From Pseudomonadota bacterium (GTDB lineage Bacteria; Pseudomonadota; Alphaproteobacteria; Rhizobiales; Hyphomicrobiaceae), in NCBI GenBank assembly GCA_023410905.1, contig JAEYPL010000228.1:1-18726 (forward strand): a stretch of 18,726 nt of DNA, written 5' to 3'. The notes below the pieces were generated by a model, which searched no databases, was not told where the DNA came from, and was given only the letters and a program-made list of their open reading frames with translations. How positions within the stretch are numbered: the stretch's first letter is position 1; every line of letters begins with the position of its first letter. Positions 1 to 7,440 of this stretch are shown here, in pieces. The position numbers and the translations under genes are program-made.

Positions 1-119
1 ATACTGCACCCATCTGCAATATCGACGCCGCACGCGAGACGACGCGTGTGCGCAGCAGCTAGCCTGCGCGCAACTTTCCCGACATCCCGACGCTTAGCGA
101 GATACCGAGGAGACGCCCC

Positions 120-1334
120 GTGGATACCGTTCTGATCATTGGCGCCGGTGCTGCCGGCTCTGTCACCGCGCAGAAGTGCGCGATGAACCGCGACGTCTTC
201 AAGAACATCCACCTCGCTTCGCGCCGCATCGAGAGCTGCGAAGCGGTGGCTAAGCGCTGCAAAACGCCGATCGAGATCCACAAGGTCGACGCCGACGACG
301 TCAAGGCGACGGTCAAGCTGATCAAGAAGGTCAAGCCCGACTTGATCATCAACATGGCGCTGCCGTACCAGGACCTGCCGATCATGGATGCGTGCCTGGA
401 GACGGGCGTGCACTACATGGACACGGCCAATTACGAGCCGCGCGACGAAGCGAAGTTCACCTACAAGTACCAGTGGCCGTACCACTCCAAGTACAAGGCC
501 GCCGGCATCATGGCCGTGCTCGGCTGCGGCTTCGATCCCGGCCAGTCGAACATCTATTGCGCCTACGCGCAGGAATTCCTGTTCGACGAGATCAATCAGA
601 TCGACATCGTGGACTGCAACGACGGCAGCCACGGCAAGGCGTTCGCGACCAACTTCAATCCCGAGATCAACCTCCGCGAGGTGACGCAGCGCGGCAAGTA
701 CTGGAAGAACGGCAAGTGGATCGACATCGATCCGCTCTCGATCTCGGCCATGATCGACTACCCGGAAGTGGGCGAGCGCAAGAGCTACCTGATCTACCAC
801 GAGGAGGAAGAGAGCCTCGTGAAGCACATCAAGGGGCTGGAGCAGATCCGTTTCTGGATGACGTTCTCGGACAACTACATCAAGCACCTCGAGGTGCTGC
901 AGAACGTCGGCATGACGCGCATCGATCCCGTCATGTACAAGGGCAATCCCGTCATCCCCATGGAGTTCCTGAAGGAGCTGCTGCCGCCGCCGTCCTCGCT
1001 CGGCGCGAACTACACGGGCCGCACCTCGATTGGCTGCATCTTTGTCGGCAAGAAAAACGGCAAGGAAAAGCGGGCGATGATCTACAACGTCTGCGATCAC
1101 GCCAAATCGTACAAAGAGACCGGCGCGCAGGCGGTGTCCTACACGACCGGCGTGCCGCCCGTCGTCGGCGCCATGATGATGTTCCAGGGCCACTGGAAGG
1201 GTAAGGGCGTGTTCAACGTCGAGCAGCTTCCGTCCAAGCCCTTCATGGACGAGATCGGCAAGCAGGGGCTCCCCTGGCATCTGATCGACGTAAAGAAGAG
1301 CGACCAGAAGGAGCTCTTCAAGGCCAAGACCTGA
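120..1334 (+). CDS. Carboxy(nor)spermidine dehydrogenase (saccharopine dehydrogenase-like)
   Basis: The 404-residue protein opens with a Rossmann nucleotide-binding motif (IIGAGAAGS, about residues 6-14) and reads as a saccharopine-dehydrogenase-like protein of the carboxynorspermidine synthase type along its whole length, for example GVHYMDTANYEP near residue 97 and the GCGFDPGQSN segment near residue 140. Family members make carboxyspermidine or carboxynorspermidine by NADPH-dependent condensation of aspartate semialdehyde with putrescine or diaminopropane. This is the cytosolic alternative route to spermidine used by many alphaproteobacteria. The start is a GTG preceded by GAGGAG at 107-112, seven bases upstream. 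The partner decarboxylase gene (nspC type) is not downstream; it could lie outside the left edge. The gene ends just before a strong hairpin. Family assignment is confident; the exact polyamine substrate is inferred. Confidence 0.9.
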   Translation: MDTVLIIGAGAAGSVTAQKCAMNRDVFKNIHLASRRIESCEAVAKRCKTPIEIHKVDADDVKATVKLIKKVKPDLIINMALPYQDLPIMDACLETGVHYMDTANYEPRDEAKFTYKYQWPYHSKYKAAGIMAVLGCGFDPGQSNIYCAYAQEFLFDEINQIDIVDCNDGSHGKAFATNFNPEINLREVTQRGKYWKNGKWIDIDPLSISAMIDYPEVGERKSYLIYHEEEESLVKHIKGLEQIRFWMTFSDNYIKHLEVLQNVGMTRIDPVMYKGNPVIPMEFLKELLPPPSSLGANYTGRTSIGCIFVGKKNGKEKRAMIYNVCDHAKSYKETGAQAVSYTTGVPPVVGAMMMFQGHWKGKGVFNVEQLPSKPFMDEIGKQGLPWHLIDVKKSDQKELFKAKT

Positions 1335-1340
1335 AGTTCA

Positions 1341-1371
1341 AGAGGGCGCCCCGGAAACGAGGGCGCCCTTT
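1341..1371. terminator. Bidirectional hairpin between convergent genes
   Basis: A perfect 9-bp stem, AGGGCGCCC (1343-1351) with GGGCGCCCT (1361-1369), closes a 9-base loop and can be extended by one or two weaker pairs. On the plus strand TTT follows directly, with a further TTTT at 1376. It lies between the stop codons of the two convergent genes and probably serves both, although the minus-strand side has no U-run. Confidence 0.75.
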
Positions 1372-1796
1372 CAGCTTTTGGCCTCGAACACTTTGAAGAT
1401 GCCGGTGGCGGTGACGAGCACCGTGCCATCGGCGCTCGCTTCGCCGTCGACGAAGGCGAGCGTGCGCGTCAGCCGTCGCATGGTCACGCGGCCGTCGATC
1501 CACGGCCCCGGCTTGGCGGCGGCGAGGAAGCGGCTGTCGAACCCGATTGTCGCCGTCGGGCGCTTGGACGTGGCGGCGGCGAAGTGGCCCATGATCGAAT
1601 CGAGAAATCCGAGGATGGCACCGCCATGGAGGACGCCGTTCGGATTGGTGTGCCGTGCGTCGCTCTGAAAGCCGTACTCGTAGTCGCCCTCGGCGACACG
1701 GCGCAGATAGTACGGCCCGTTGTTGGCGAGGAAGCCATCATTGGGCAGCAGGAGCTTGAAGCCCGAGGGAACGCCTGGCGGCAAAGTCGAGGACAT
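1371..1796 (-). CDS. PaaI-family hotdog thioesterase
   Basis: This is a 141-residue single-domain protein with the 4HBT/PaaI signature: a conserved Asn then Gly followed by VLHGGA (about residues 51-60), then ILGFLDSIMG carrying the usual acidic residue. Such proteins hydrolyse acyl-CoA thioesters in the cytosol; the acyl group cannot be read from sequence. I chose the ATG at 1796 because GAGAAG lies six bases upstream. An in-frame GTG at 1814 would add six residues but has no visible ribosome-binding site. It stands alone, convergent with the dehydrogenase, and its stop codon touches the shared terminator hairpin. Confidence 0.85.
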   Translation of the reverse strand: MSSTLPPGVPSGFKLLLPNDGFLANNGPYYLRRVAEGDYEYGFQSDARHTNPNGVLHGGAILGFLDSIMGHFAAATSKRPTATIGFDSRFLAAAKPGPWIDGRVTMRRLTRTLAFVDGEASADGTVLVTATGIFKVFEAKS

Positions 1797-2042
1797 GAGC
1801 TGCTTCTCGATCACGAACAGTTCAAAGGTCGCGAGGTGATTCGCACCATGTCGACGTTAGCGAGTGCTGTCCATCGCGTTAGCGCGCTATTTGCGAGCGT
1901 TTCAGAGCACGGATGTCCACAGCGCTGAGCGCCACATCATCACAATCCAGAGCTTTTCCCTCTTCGTGCAGTGCAGCGTCCCGTTGTCGTGCCGCACGAC
2001 CACTCCTAATTTCGAAATACACGGGGGGAGAGGAGCACACTC

Positions 2043-2471
2043 ATGACGATCAGCTTCACGAAGCGCGTCTTCGATAACGGCATCGCGCCGGCCTTGACGA
2101 TAGCGGGTACGCTCGGCTTGTTCGCCGTCTGCGCAAGTCCGGCGTCGGCGCAATCTATTGCCGGCTCGTGGGCGGGTGCCGGCACGATCATCTATCCGTC
2201 CGGCGAGAGAGAGCGCGCCCGCTGTCGCGCGACGTTCCGCCATTCCGGTGGCGGTGGCGTTGCCATGCACGCGGTTTGTGCGACAGCGTCCGTCCGCGTT
2301 ACGCAGAACGCTGCGCTTTCGCAGCTCACGAACAGCACGTATTCGGGTGAGTTCACCAACACCGAATACGGCATCCAAGGCTCGATCCGCATCAGGCTGC
2401 ACAGCAGCAGCAAGATGAGCGCGTCGCTCACCGGCGGCGGCGGCAGCGCGCAGTTCAGCCTTAATCGTTAA
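2043..2471 (+). CDS. Small secreted protein of unknown function
   Basis: The 142-residue protein begins with a typical Sec signal peptide: a basic start (Lys7, Arg8), a hydrophobic core at about 15-30, and a probable cleavage at ASA-QS after residue 36. The mature part of about 106 residues is rich in Gly, Ser and Thr, has alternating beta-type segments, and holds two cysteines (about 61 and 79) that could form a disulfide in the periplasm. It resembles small secreted proteins I associate with Bradyrhizobium and relatives (GSWxGxG start, GGGGSAxFSLxR end), but I know no function. The ATG has a strong ribosome-binding site, GAGAGGAG at 2028-2035, seven bases upstream. No operon partner is evident, since rcdA follows after 87 bp with its own candidate control sites. 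Confidence 0.8.
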   Translation: MTISFTKRVFDNGIAPALTIAGTLGLFAVCASPASAQSIAGSWAGAGTIIYPSGERERARCRATFRHSGGGGVAMHAVCATASVRVTQNAALSQLTNSTYSGEFTNTEYGIQGSIRIRLHSSSKMSASLTGGGGSAQFSLNR

Positions 2472-2475
2472 GCGA

Positions 2476-2484
2476 TTATCCACA
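2476..2484 (+). promoter_or_regulatory. Candidate DnaA box
   Basis: TTATCCACA is an exact match to the classic DnaA box. It lies five bases after the secreted-protein stop codon and about 75 bases before the first rcdA start. A single box can occur by chance, so regulation is inference only. Confidence 0.4.
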
Positions 2485-2526
2485 AGCGTCGCGATGTGCC
2501 GCGCATGGGCCACACAATAGCGCCAA

Positions 2527-2548
2527 TTAACGGAGAGCTTTGTTAACC
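2527..2548 (+). promoter_or_regulatory. Paired TTAAC half-sites upstream of rcdA
   Basis: TTAAC at 2527-2531 and TTAACC at 2543-2548 are direct repeats with 16-base start-to-start spacing, just upstream of rcdA. Each resembles half of a CtrA site, but the gap between the two TTAA cores is 12 bases rather than the canonical 7. They may be independent half-sites or chance. Confidence 0.25.
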
Positions 2549-2558
2549 AGCAGCTGCG

Positions 2559-3167
2559 ATGTTCACAGCGAACAAGGTTGCTGATAGGTTGAGAGCCGTG
2601 TCGAGTTTTGTGTTGGTGGGTCCCATGGTGCGTAGCGTTGCTTCGAATGTAGGCGACGGTGAAACAGTCTCGTTCGCCGAGCATTTCACTGCTTCCGAGC
2701 AATTCGATCAGATTTTCAAGGACGGTATGGCGCTGGTCGAGCGCACGGCCGCCTACCTCGATGGTGCCGGCCGGCAGGAAGCCAAGGCGCTCACAGCTTC
2801 ACTCAACGTCGTTTATGCAACCGAGAGCATGCGTCTGACGACGCGGCTCCTGGAGCTGGCGTCGTGGCTGCTCATGCGTCGCGCCCTCAAGCTCGGCGAG
2901 ATCACGCCCGAGGAAGCGCACGTCAAGCGTCGCCGCATTCGCCTCGGCGTCGCCCGTCCGCAGCACGTGAAGGACTACGGCGGCCTGCCGCGCACCATCC
3001 GCGCGCTGATCGAGGAGAGCTTTGCGCTCCAGGATCGCGTCGTGAGGATCGATCGTGCGCTCGAAGCCGCGCGCGCTGCGCGTTTCGAGACGCATGAAAA
3101 TCCGGTGAGCCGCCAGATCGCCAGCATCGAGGCGGCCTTCGGCACCAGTGCGGCGCGTCCGCACTGA
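2559..3167 (+). CDS. rcdA: DUF1465 / RcdA family cell-cycle protein
   Basis: The 202-residue protein carries the DUF1465 core from about residue 35 to 175: FAEHFTASEQF, then ERTAAYLDG, then YATESMRLTTRLLELASWLL, a basic segment with RIRLG, and a C-terminal helix. In Caulobacter this family includes RcdA, the cytosolic adaptor that works with CpdR, PopA and ClpXP to deliver CtrA for degradation. The protein is predicted to be largely helical with no membrane segment. The first ATG (2559) has no close ribosome-binding site. An alternative ATG at 2625, giving 180 residues, follows GGTGGG and lies nearer the conserved core, so the first 22 residues may not be made. The gene ends before a strong terminator and is probably monocistronic. 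Family is confident; the CtrA role is inferred from Caulobacter. Confidence 0.85.
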   Translation: MFTANKVADRLRAVSSFVLVGPMVRSVASNVGDGETVSFAEHFTASEQFDQIFKDGMALVERTAAYLDGAGRQEAKALTASLNVVYATESMRLTTRLLELASWLLMRRALKLGEITPEEAHVKRRRIRLGVARPQHVKDYGGLPRTIRALIEESFALQDRVVRIDRALEAARAARFETHENPVSRQIASIEAAFGTSAARPH

Positions 3168-3207
3168 TTGGCGGCTTGCCGCCGAGGCGATTTCGCGTTC
3201 AGTTATC

Positions 3208-3242
3208 AGCCGGTGATGTGCGGAGCACGTCGCCGGCTTTTT
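3208..3242 (+). terminator. Strong intrinsic terminator after rcdA
   Basis: Arms 3208-3221 and 3225-3238 form a 14-bp stem with two G-T wobbles around a GGA loop, ending in AGCCGG/CCGGCT. The stem runs straight into TTTTT (3238-3242). This is a textbook Rho-independent terminator and separates rcdA from the next gene. Confidence 0.9.
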
Positions 3243-3272
3243 CGTGAGCAACAATCCGCGAGGACATAGGCC

Positions 3273-4223
3273 GTGGCTGCGATCCGCTATCTTTCGACGG
3301 CCGACGTCGCGTCGCTTATCGAGCCCGCCGCAGTCCTTGCCACATTGGCCGAGGGCTTCAAGGCGCTCAGCGCCGGTGATGTTCAAGCCCCACCGCGGCC
3401 GAAAGTCGATGTCCCGCACAAAGGCTTCGGCCTCGCCATGCTGGCCTGGATGCCGGGGCGCCATATCGCGGTCAAGACGGTGAACGTCTTCGAGGGTAAC
3501 CACGCGCATCACCTGCCGAGCCACATGGGTCTCATCAGCCTGTTCGACCGCGAGACCGGCGCGCCGCTCGCCGTCATGGATGCGACGGTCATCACCGGGA
3601 TCCGTACGGCGGGCGGCGCTGTCCTGTCGATCGATCCGCTCGCCCGTCAGGATGCCAAGGTCGCGACCGTCATCGGGGGCGGCGTCCAGGCGAGGGAGCA
3701 CGTGCGCCTGCTCGCGACGCTGCTCAACATCACGGACATCCGCGTTTTTGCGCGTCAGCCGGATGTGGCGAAATCCATTGCCGAGCTGAGCCCGCTCGCG
3801 AAAGTGACGGATGATCTCGAAGCTTCTGTGCGCGCGTCCGACATCGTGTGCCTTACGACGTCGTCGGCAACACCGGTGATCGAAGATGCCTGGATCAAGG
3901 CCGGCACGCATGTCACATCCGTCGGCTTCGCGCCGCCGGGGAGCGAAGTGCCCGCCGCGCTGATCGACCGTGCGCGTATCGCTGTCGAGACACGCAATGC
4001 CTTCAGCCCCGCACCGGTCGGATGCGCTGAGCTTGCGGGGCGCGATGCTTCGCAAGCGGTGGAACTCGGCGAGGTGCTGGCCGGCACAAAGCTAGGTCGC
4101 ACGAGCGAGACGGAAGTGACGCTCTACAAATCCATGGGCAATGCCATGGAGGACATGGTCGTGGCCAATCTCGTGTACGAGACGGCGCTCTCGCTCGGCG
4201 TCGGTGTCGAGCTGGAGAGGTAG
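3273..4223 (+). CDS. Ornithine cyclodeaminase / mu-crystallin family protein
   Basis: The 316-residue protein matches the family over its full length. It has VKTVN with the substrate-contact Lys68, GIRTAGG with Arg111, and the dinucleotide-binding GGGVQAR at 135-141. Family members are NAD(P)-dependent and include ornithine cyclodeaminase, alanine dehydrogenase and ketimine or imine reductases, so the substrate is open. By eye, the Asp of the GGD-x-PGK motif in true ornithine cyclodeaminase (Asp228 in Pseudomonas putida) is replaced by Ala220 in VGFAPPGSE. That argues against simple ornithine cyclodeamination and suggests another branch. The GTG start is preceded by GCGAGGA about eight bases upstream. 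It lies after the rcdA terminator, so it should have its own promoter. The gene ends beside a transposase relic. Confidence 0.85.
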   Translation: MAAIRYLSTADVASLIEPAAVLATLAEGFKALSAGDVQAPPRPKVDVPHKGFGLAMLAWMPGRHIAVKTVNVFEGNHAHHLPSHMGLISLFDRETGAPLAVMDATVITGIRTAGGAVLSIDPLARQDAKVATVIGGGVQAREHVRLLATLLNITDIRVFARQPDVAKSIAELSPLAKVTDDLEASVRASDIVCLTTSSATPVIEDAWIKAGTHVTSVGFAPPGSEVPAALIDRARIAVETRNAFSPAPVGCAELAGRDASQAVELGEVLAGTKLGRTSETEVTLYKSMGNAMEDMVVANLVYETALSLGVGVELER

Positions 4224-4226
4224 CTT

Positions 4227-4249
4227 CGCCCCTGCGGCGCGCCGGGGCG
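4227..4249. terminator. GC-rich hairpin after the cyclodeaminase-family gene
   Basis: CGCCCC (4227-4232) pairs with GGGGCG (4244-4249) across an 11-base loop, three bases after the stop codon. No U-run follows, so it is only a weak terminator candidate. Confidence 0.35.
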
Positions 4250-4252
4250 TCG

Positions 4253-4342
4253 GCCATTGAAATCCATCTGCCACAGACGGTTCGGCGCCTCGTGCTCATA
4301 GCGCGTTGCCGGCACCCCGCCGAAGTTACTGCGACCTGTCCG
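4253..4342 (-). pseudogene. Relic of an IS481-family (rve integrase core) transposase
   Basis: Read on the minus strand, 4303-4253 encodes RYEHEAPNRLWQMDFNG. This closely matches the start of the integrase core in IS481-type transposases, where the usual form is R-F-E-x-E-A-P-N-x-L-W-Q-M-D-F-K-G and the Asp is the first residue of the DDE triad. About 12 further upstream residues are in frame (to 4342) but less recognisable. Everything downstream, including the remaining catalytic residues, is missing, because the frame runs into the 3' end of the cyclodeaminase-family gene. It is a dead fragment trapped between two convergent genes. I saw no terminal inverted repeats. The motif is distinctive, but the fragment is short. 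Confidence 0.65.
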
Positions 4343-4419
4343 CATGGCCGCCGCGGGCATAGCACTACGAATAGGTTGCGAAGCACCTCTTCCCAGCAGC
4401 CCGCGGGAACAAACAAATC

Positions 4420-4968
4420 TCAAATTTCTTCCATCCGACGCCGCATGTTTGCGGCCGATGCTGCGGACGCGGCCTGCACGGCGGCGATGGCGATCAGCAA
4501 CGAGATCACGACATTCCAGCCGGCAAAGGAGAGGCCGAAGAACGACCATGGCGCTTCATCGCAACGGATGACGCGTGTCGTCTCGAGCTGCTGCAGCAGG
4601 CCACCCGATCCGCCACCCAGCGCCTGCGAGACAGACGAGCAGGTATCCGGGCCTGGCCAGAACTTCCACTCGGCGCCGGCGTGATAGATGCCGAGCCCCA
4701 CATTCGCGAGGAAGGCCAGGGCGACAAGACCGAAAACGGCGGCGGCCCAGCCCGCACGGTCGGAGGCCAGCAGCACGAGCGCGCCGAACAGCAGGGGAAT
4801 GCCGACGAAATAGGCATAGCGCTGCATGAGGCAGAGCGGGCAGGGCGCGTAGCCACCGATGTACTCGAAGCCGAACGCGCCCACGATAGACGCGACGGCG
4901 AGCATGAGCGCGGCGGCGCCGGCCTTATAGGCAGGGTCGGCCGTGGCGGATGTCGGACGCTGGTGCAT
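4420..4968 (-). CDS. dsbB: Disulfide bond formation protein B
   Basis: This 182-residue inner-membrane protein has four hydrophobic segments (about 17-36, 52-68, 74-95 and 147-168). The quinone-proximal CPLC pair (Cys43, Cys46) is followed by Gln49-Arg50, where the Arg is the conserved quinone-site residue. A second cysteine pair lies in the periplasmic loop (Cys110 and Cys136). This is the complete DsbB redox set, reoxidising DsbA and passing electrons to ubiquinone. No dsbA is visible in the window. It follows the DedA-type gene by 27 bp on the same strand and is probably co-transcribed with it. Length fits the family. Confidence 0.93.
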   Translation of the reverse strand: MHQRPTSATADPAYKAGAAALMLAVASIVGAFGFEYIGGYAPCPLCLMQRYAYFVGIPLLFGALVLLASDRAGWAAAVFGLVALAFLANVGLGIYHAGAEWKFWPGPDTCSSVSQALGGGSGGLLQQLETTRVIRCDEAPWSFFGLSFAGWNVVISLLIAIAAVQAASAASAANMRRRMEEI

Positions 4969-4995
4969 GGCCGCACTCTTAGCCCAAGTGCGCGA

Positions 4996-5583
4996 TCAGA
5001 CAAACATCCGGATTGCCGCAAAGCCCCCGAACAACAGGATCGTGAAGACCGTCGCGACGAGGCCGAGGCGCTCCTCGATGAAGCGGCGAATGGGCGGGCC
5101 GAACCAGTAGAGCAGCGCAGCGATACCGAAGAACACCAGCGCACGAGCGATCACGCTTGCGAGCAGGAAGACCCAGATATTGAGCTGTGTGACGCCGCTC
5201 GCAATGGTGATCACCTTGTAGGGAAATGGCGTTACTCCCGCAAAGAAGACGATCCAGGCACCGTAGTCATTATACTGGGCGGCAAAGCTCGCGAACTTGT
5301 CGGCGTACCCATAGGTGTCGAGCACCCACTGACCCACGGACTCATAAAGAAAGTATCCGATGGCGTAGCCCGCGAGACCTCCGAGAACCGAACCGATTGT
5401 CGTCAATCCGGCGAGCCACCAGGCATTCTGCCGAGCAGCGAGCACCATGGGTACGAGCATGGCGTGCGGCGGGATCGGGAAGAACGAACTCTCGATGAAC
5501 GCGACGAAAAACAGCAAAAGCGGCGCTCGTGGGTGCGCGGCCATGCTCATCGTCCAGTCGTACAGCCCCCGGAGCATATTCAT
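4996..5583 (-). CDS. DedA/YqaA-family membrane protein
   Basis: The 195-residue protein has several transmembrane segments and the motifs of the YqaA branch of the DedA (SNARE-associated/VTT) family: FIESSFFPIPPHAMLVP near residues 29-45, a glycine-rich GGLAGYAIGYFLYE near 68-81, and GVTPFPYKVITIASG near 116-130. DedA proteins act in envelope homeostasis, and some members flip undecaprenyl phosphate or phosphatidylethanolamine; the role of this one is unknown. It is 27 bp upstream of dsbB and probably shares its transcript. The start is an ATG, with a second ATG two codons later and only a weak AAGG about 13 bases upstream. Confidence 0.88.
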   Translation of the reverse strand: MNMLRGLYDWTMSMAAHPRAPLLLFFVAFIESSFFPIPPHAMLVPMVLAARQNAWWLAGLTTIGSVLGGLAGYAIGYFLYESVGQWVLDTYGYADKFASFAAQYNDYGAWIVFFAGVTPFPYKVITIASGVTQLNIWVFLLASVIARALVFFGIAALLYWFGPPIRRFIEERLGLVATVFTILLFGGFAAIRMFV

Positions 5584-5748
5584 ACTGGAAATCTACCTTG
5601 TTAAGACACGTGTCCGATCTGCAATTCTTACTCGACCTGCTACGGCTGCAAGGAGCAGGCCAGCAGTGAGTGCGCAAAAAGGTGCAGACCCGATGACGGT
5701 AGCCGGCGGCGCAGTATTGTTCATGCCACTTGTGGAAGCACATGCGGA

Positions 5749-7170
5749 TCAGTGCGTCCGGTCAACGGGCTTGCCGCGGGCGGCGAGCTTCATCTGCCGT
5801 TCGAGCTGGCCCCGCTTCTCGGCTGCGATCCGCACGTGAAGGTCGATATGGCCATCGTCACCGCTGGCCTGGTCGAGGACCTGGGCATTGGCGTGGATCC
5901 AGCTTAGCAGACGTCCCTGTCCGGGCTCGATGAGAACATGGACGTCGTCGTCGCGCGCGCCAAGCCGGACATCGATGGCAGTCAGCAGCTCCGCGATGCC
6001 CTCACCAGTGGCGGCCGACACGAGAATGCATGAACTGTCGCAGCGGGCGGCGTCGTTCGCGAGTTCCTCGCGTGCGTCGGGATCGAGACGGTCGATCTTG
6101 TTCCACACCTCGATGACCGGGCTGCCGGCAGCCTGCGGATCGATGCCGAGATCACGAAGCACGCCCTCGACGTCGCGCGCCTGGGCATCCGTATCCGGCC
6201 GCGAGATGTCACGCACATGCGCGATGAGATCGGCGCCGACGACTTCTTCAAGTGTCGCGCGGAAGGCCGCGACGAGTGTCGTCGGCAAATTGGAGATGAA
6301 GCCGACCGTATCGGAAAGGATGATCCGCCGGCCGCTCGGCAGCGCGACCTCGCGCATGGTCGGATCGAGCGTTGCGAACACCTGATCCTTGGCCATGACG
6401 CCGGCGCCAGTGACGCGATTGAAGAGCGTCGATTTGCCGGCGTTCGTGTAGCCGACGATCGCGACGACGGGATAGGGCACCTTGGCGCGCCCCGCACGAT
6501 GGAGCGCGCGTGTGCGCACGACGCCTTCGAGATCCTTCTTCAGCGCATCGATGCGATCCTGCAGCATGCGTCGGTCGAGTTCGAGCTGGCGCTCGCCGGG
6601 GCCGCCGAGGAAGCCGCCGCCGCCACGCTGGCGCTCAAGATGGGTCCATGAGCGCACGAGGCGGCTCTTCTGGTAGCTCAAGTGCGCGAGCTCGACCTGG
6701 AGGCGCCCCTCTCGGGTGCGCGCGCGCCGGCCGAAGATCTCCAGAATGAGGCCTGTGCGGTCGATGACCTTGACGTTCCACGCGCGCTCGAGATTGCGCT
6801 GCTGCACGGGGCTGATGGCGTGATCGACGATAACGAGGCCGGTGTCGCGCTCTTCGATCTCGGCCTTGATCTCGTCGACCTTGCCGCTGCCGAAGAGTGT
6901 CGCGGGGCGCGGCTGCGGTACGGGCACGACAATGCCGCCGGCGACATCGAGATCGATGGCCTGGGCGAGGCCGACAGCTTCTTCGAGGCGATCGGCATTC
7001 GCGCGCGGCACGGGCGCATGACGCGGATCGGCGCGCGCGGGGTCGATACGTTGCGCGCGATCGGCGCCCAGCACCGGCACCAGCACGAGGGCGCGCATCG
7101 GCGGCGGCAATACGGGATCGGCGCCCCGGCGGCGACGCCGTGGCTCAGGCTTCGGTATTTTATCGTGCAC
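5749..7170 (-). CDS. hflX: GTPase HflX (ribosome-associated)
   Basis: The 473-residue protein has an N-terminal HflX domain with the LFGSGKVDEI glycine signature (about 92-101) and the GGGGFLGGPGERQLE helix region (about 183-197), followed by a complete G domain. The G motifs are G1 GYTNAGKS (240-247), G2 at Thr268, G3 DTVG (287-290), G4 NKID (357-360) and G5 SAA (385-387). HflX binds the 50S subunit and rescues or splits stalled ribosomes. It lies 21 bp downstream of hfq, the usual arrangement. The start is a GTG with AGGA rather far upstream. An ATG at 7098 (residue 25), just before the conserved MRALVLVPVL, is a possible alternative; the intervening residues include an Arg5 run. Confidence 0.93.
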   Translation of the reverse strand: MHDKIPKPEPRRRRRGADPVLPPPMRALVLVPVLGADRAQRIDPARADPRHAPVPRANADRLEEAVGLAQAIDLDVAGGIVVPVPQPRPATLFGSGKVDEIKAEIEERDTGLVIVDHAISPVQQRNLERAWNVKVIDRTGLILEIFGRRARTREGRLQVELAHLSYQKSRLVRSWTHLERQRGGGGFLGGPGERQLELDRRMLQDRIDALKKDLEGVVRTRALHRAGRAKVPYPVVAIVGYTNAGKSTLFNRVTGAGVMAKDQVFATLDPTMREVALPSGRRIILSDTVGFISNLPTTLVAAFRATLEEVVGADLIAHVRDISRPDTDAQARDVEGVLRDLGIDPQAAGSPVIEVWNKIDRLDPDAREELANDAARCDSSCILVSAATGEGIAELLTAIDVRLGARDDDVHVLIEPGQGRLLSWIHANAQVLDQASGDDGHIDLHVRIAAEKRGQLERQMKLAARGKPVDRTH

Positions 7171-7191
7171 CGTGATCGGCTGATCCTGGCC

Positions 7192-7440
7192 TTATTGCCC
7201 TTCGGCCGGATCCACATCCATCAGATGGACCGGCTGCCCGGGCATGATCGTGGAAATCGCATGCTTGTAGACGAGCTGCGAATGCCCGTCGCGCCGCAGC
7301 AGGACACAGAAATTGTCAAACCATGTGACGATGCCCTGCAATTTCACGCCGTTGACCAGGAATATGGTGAGCGGCGTTTTGTTCTTGCGCACGTAATTAA
7401 GAAAAGTGTCCTGCAAACTTTGTACGCGCTCGGCAGCCAT
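7192..7440 (-). CDS. hfq: RNA chaperone Hfq
   Basis: The 82-residue protein contains Sm1 (about 9-50, with VNGVKLQG and FDNFCVLL) and Sm2 with the YKHAIST signature near 57-63, plus a short C-terminal tail as in other alphaproteobacteria. Hfq forms a hexameric ring that pairs small RNAs with mRNAs in the cytosol. The chosen ATG begins MAAERVQSLQD, matching the usual N terminus, and has GAGGG five bases upstream. The frame stays open a further 46 codons to an ATG at 7578 that has its own good ribosome-binding site (see findings). It precedes hflX by 21 bp and is very probably co-transcribed with it; 211 bp separate it from the flavoprotein gene upstream. Confidence 0.96.
   Translation of the reverse strand: MAAERVQSLQDTFLNYVRKNKTPLTIFLVNGVKLQGIVTWFDNFCVLLRRDGHSQLVYKHAISTIMPGQPVHLMDVDPAEGQ

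Noticed and set aside
3..62. Possible C-terminal tail of an upstream gene ending at TAG (60-62)
   Set aside because: Only about 19 codons are visible and they match nothing; an nspC-type gene would be the natural guess but cannot be shown.
2527..2546. Canonical CtrA box upstream of rcdA
   Set aside because: The two TTAA cores are 12 bases apart instead of 7, so only half-sites can be claimed.
2799..4055. Long minus-strand open frame of 418 codons opposite rcdA and the cyclodeaminase-family gene
   Set aside because: It is antisense to two well-supported genes, has Arg-rich low-complexity composition typical of high-GC shadow frames, and matches no family.
4681..5604. Plus-strand open frame of 307 codons opposite dsbB and the DedA gene
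   Set aside because: It is a shadow of two recognised membrane proteins; its composition is charged and repetitive with no recognisable domain.
5590..5743. Cysteine-rich minus-strand open frame in the hflX-DedA gap (seven Cys in about 45 codons)
   Set aside because: It has no ribosome-binding site, runs on into the DedA gene in the wrong frame, and has no family resemblance.
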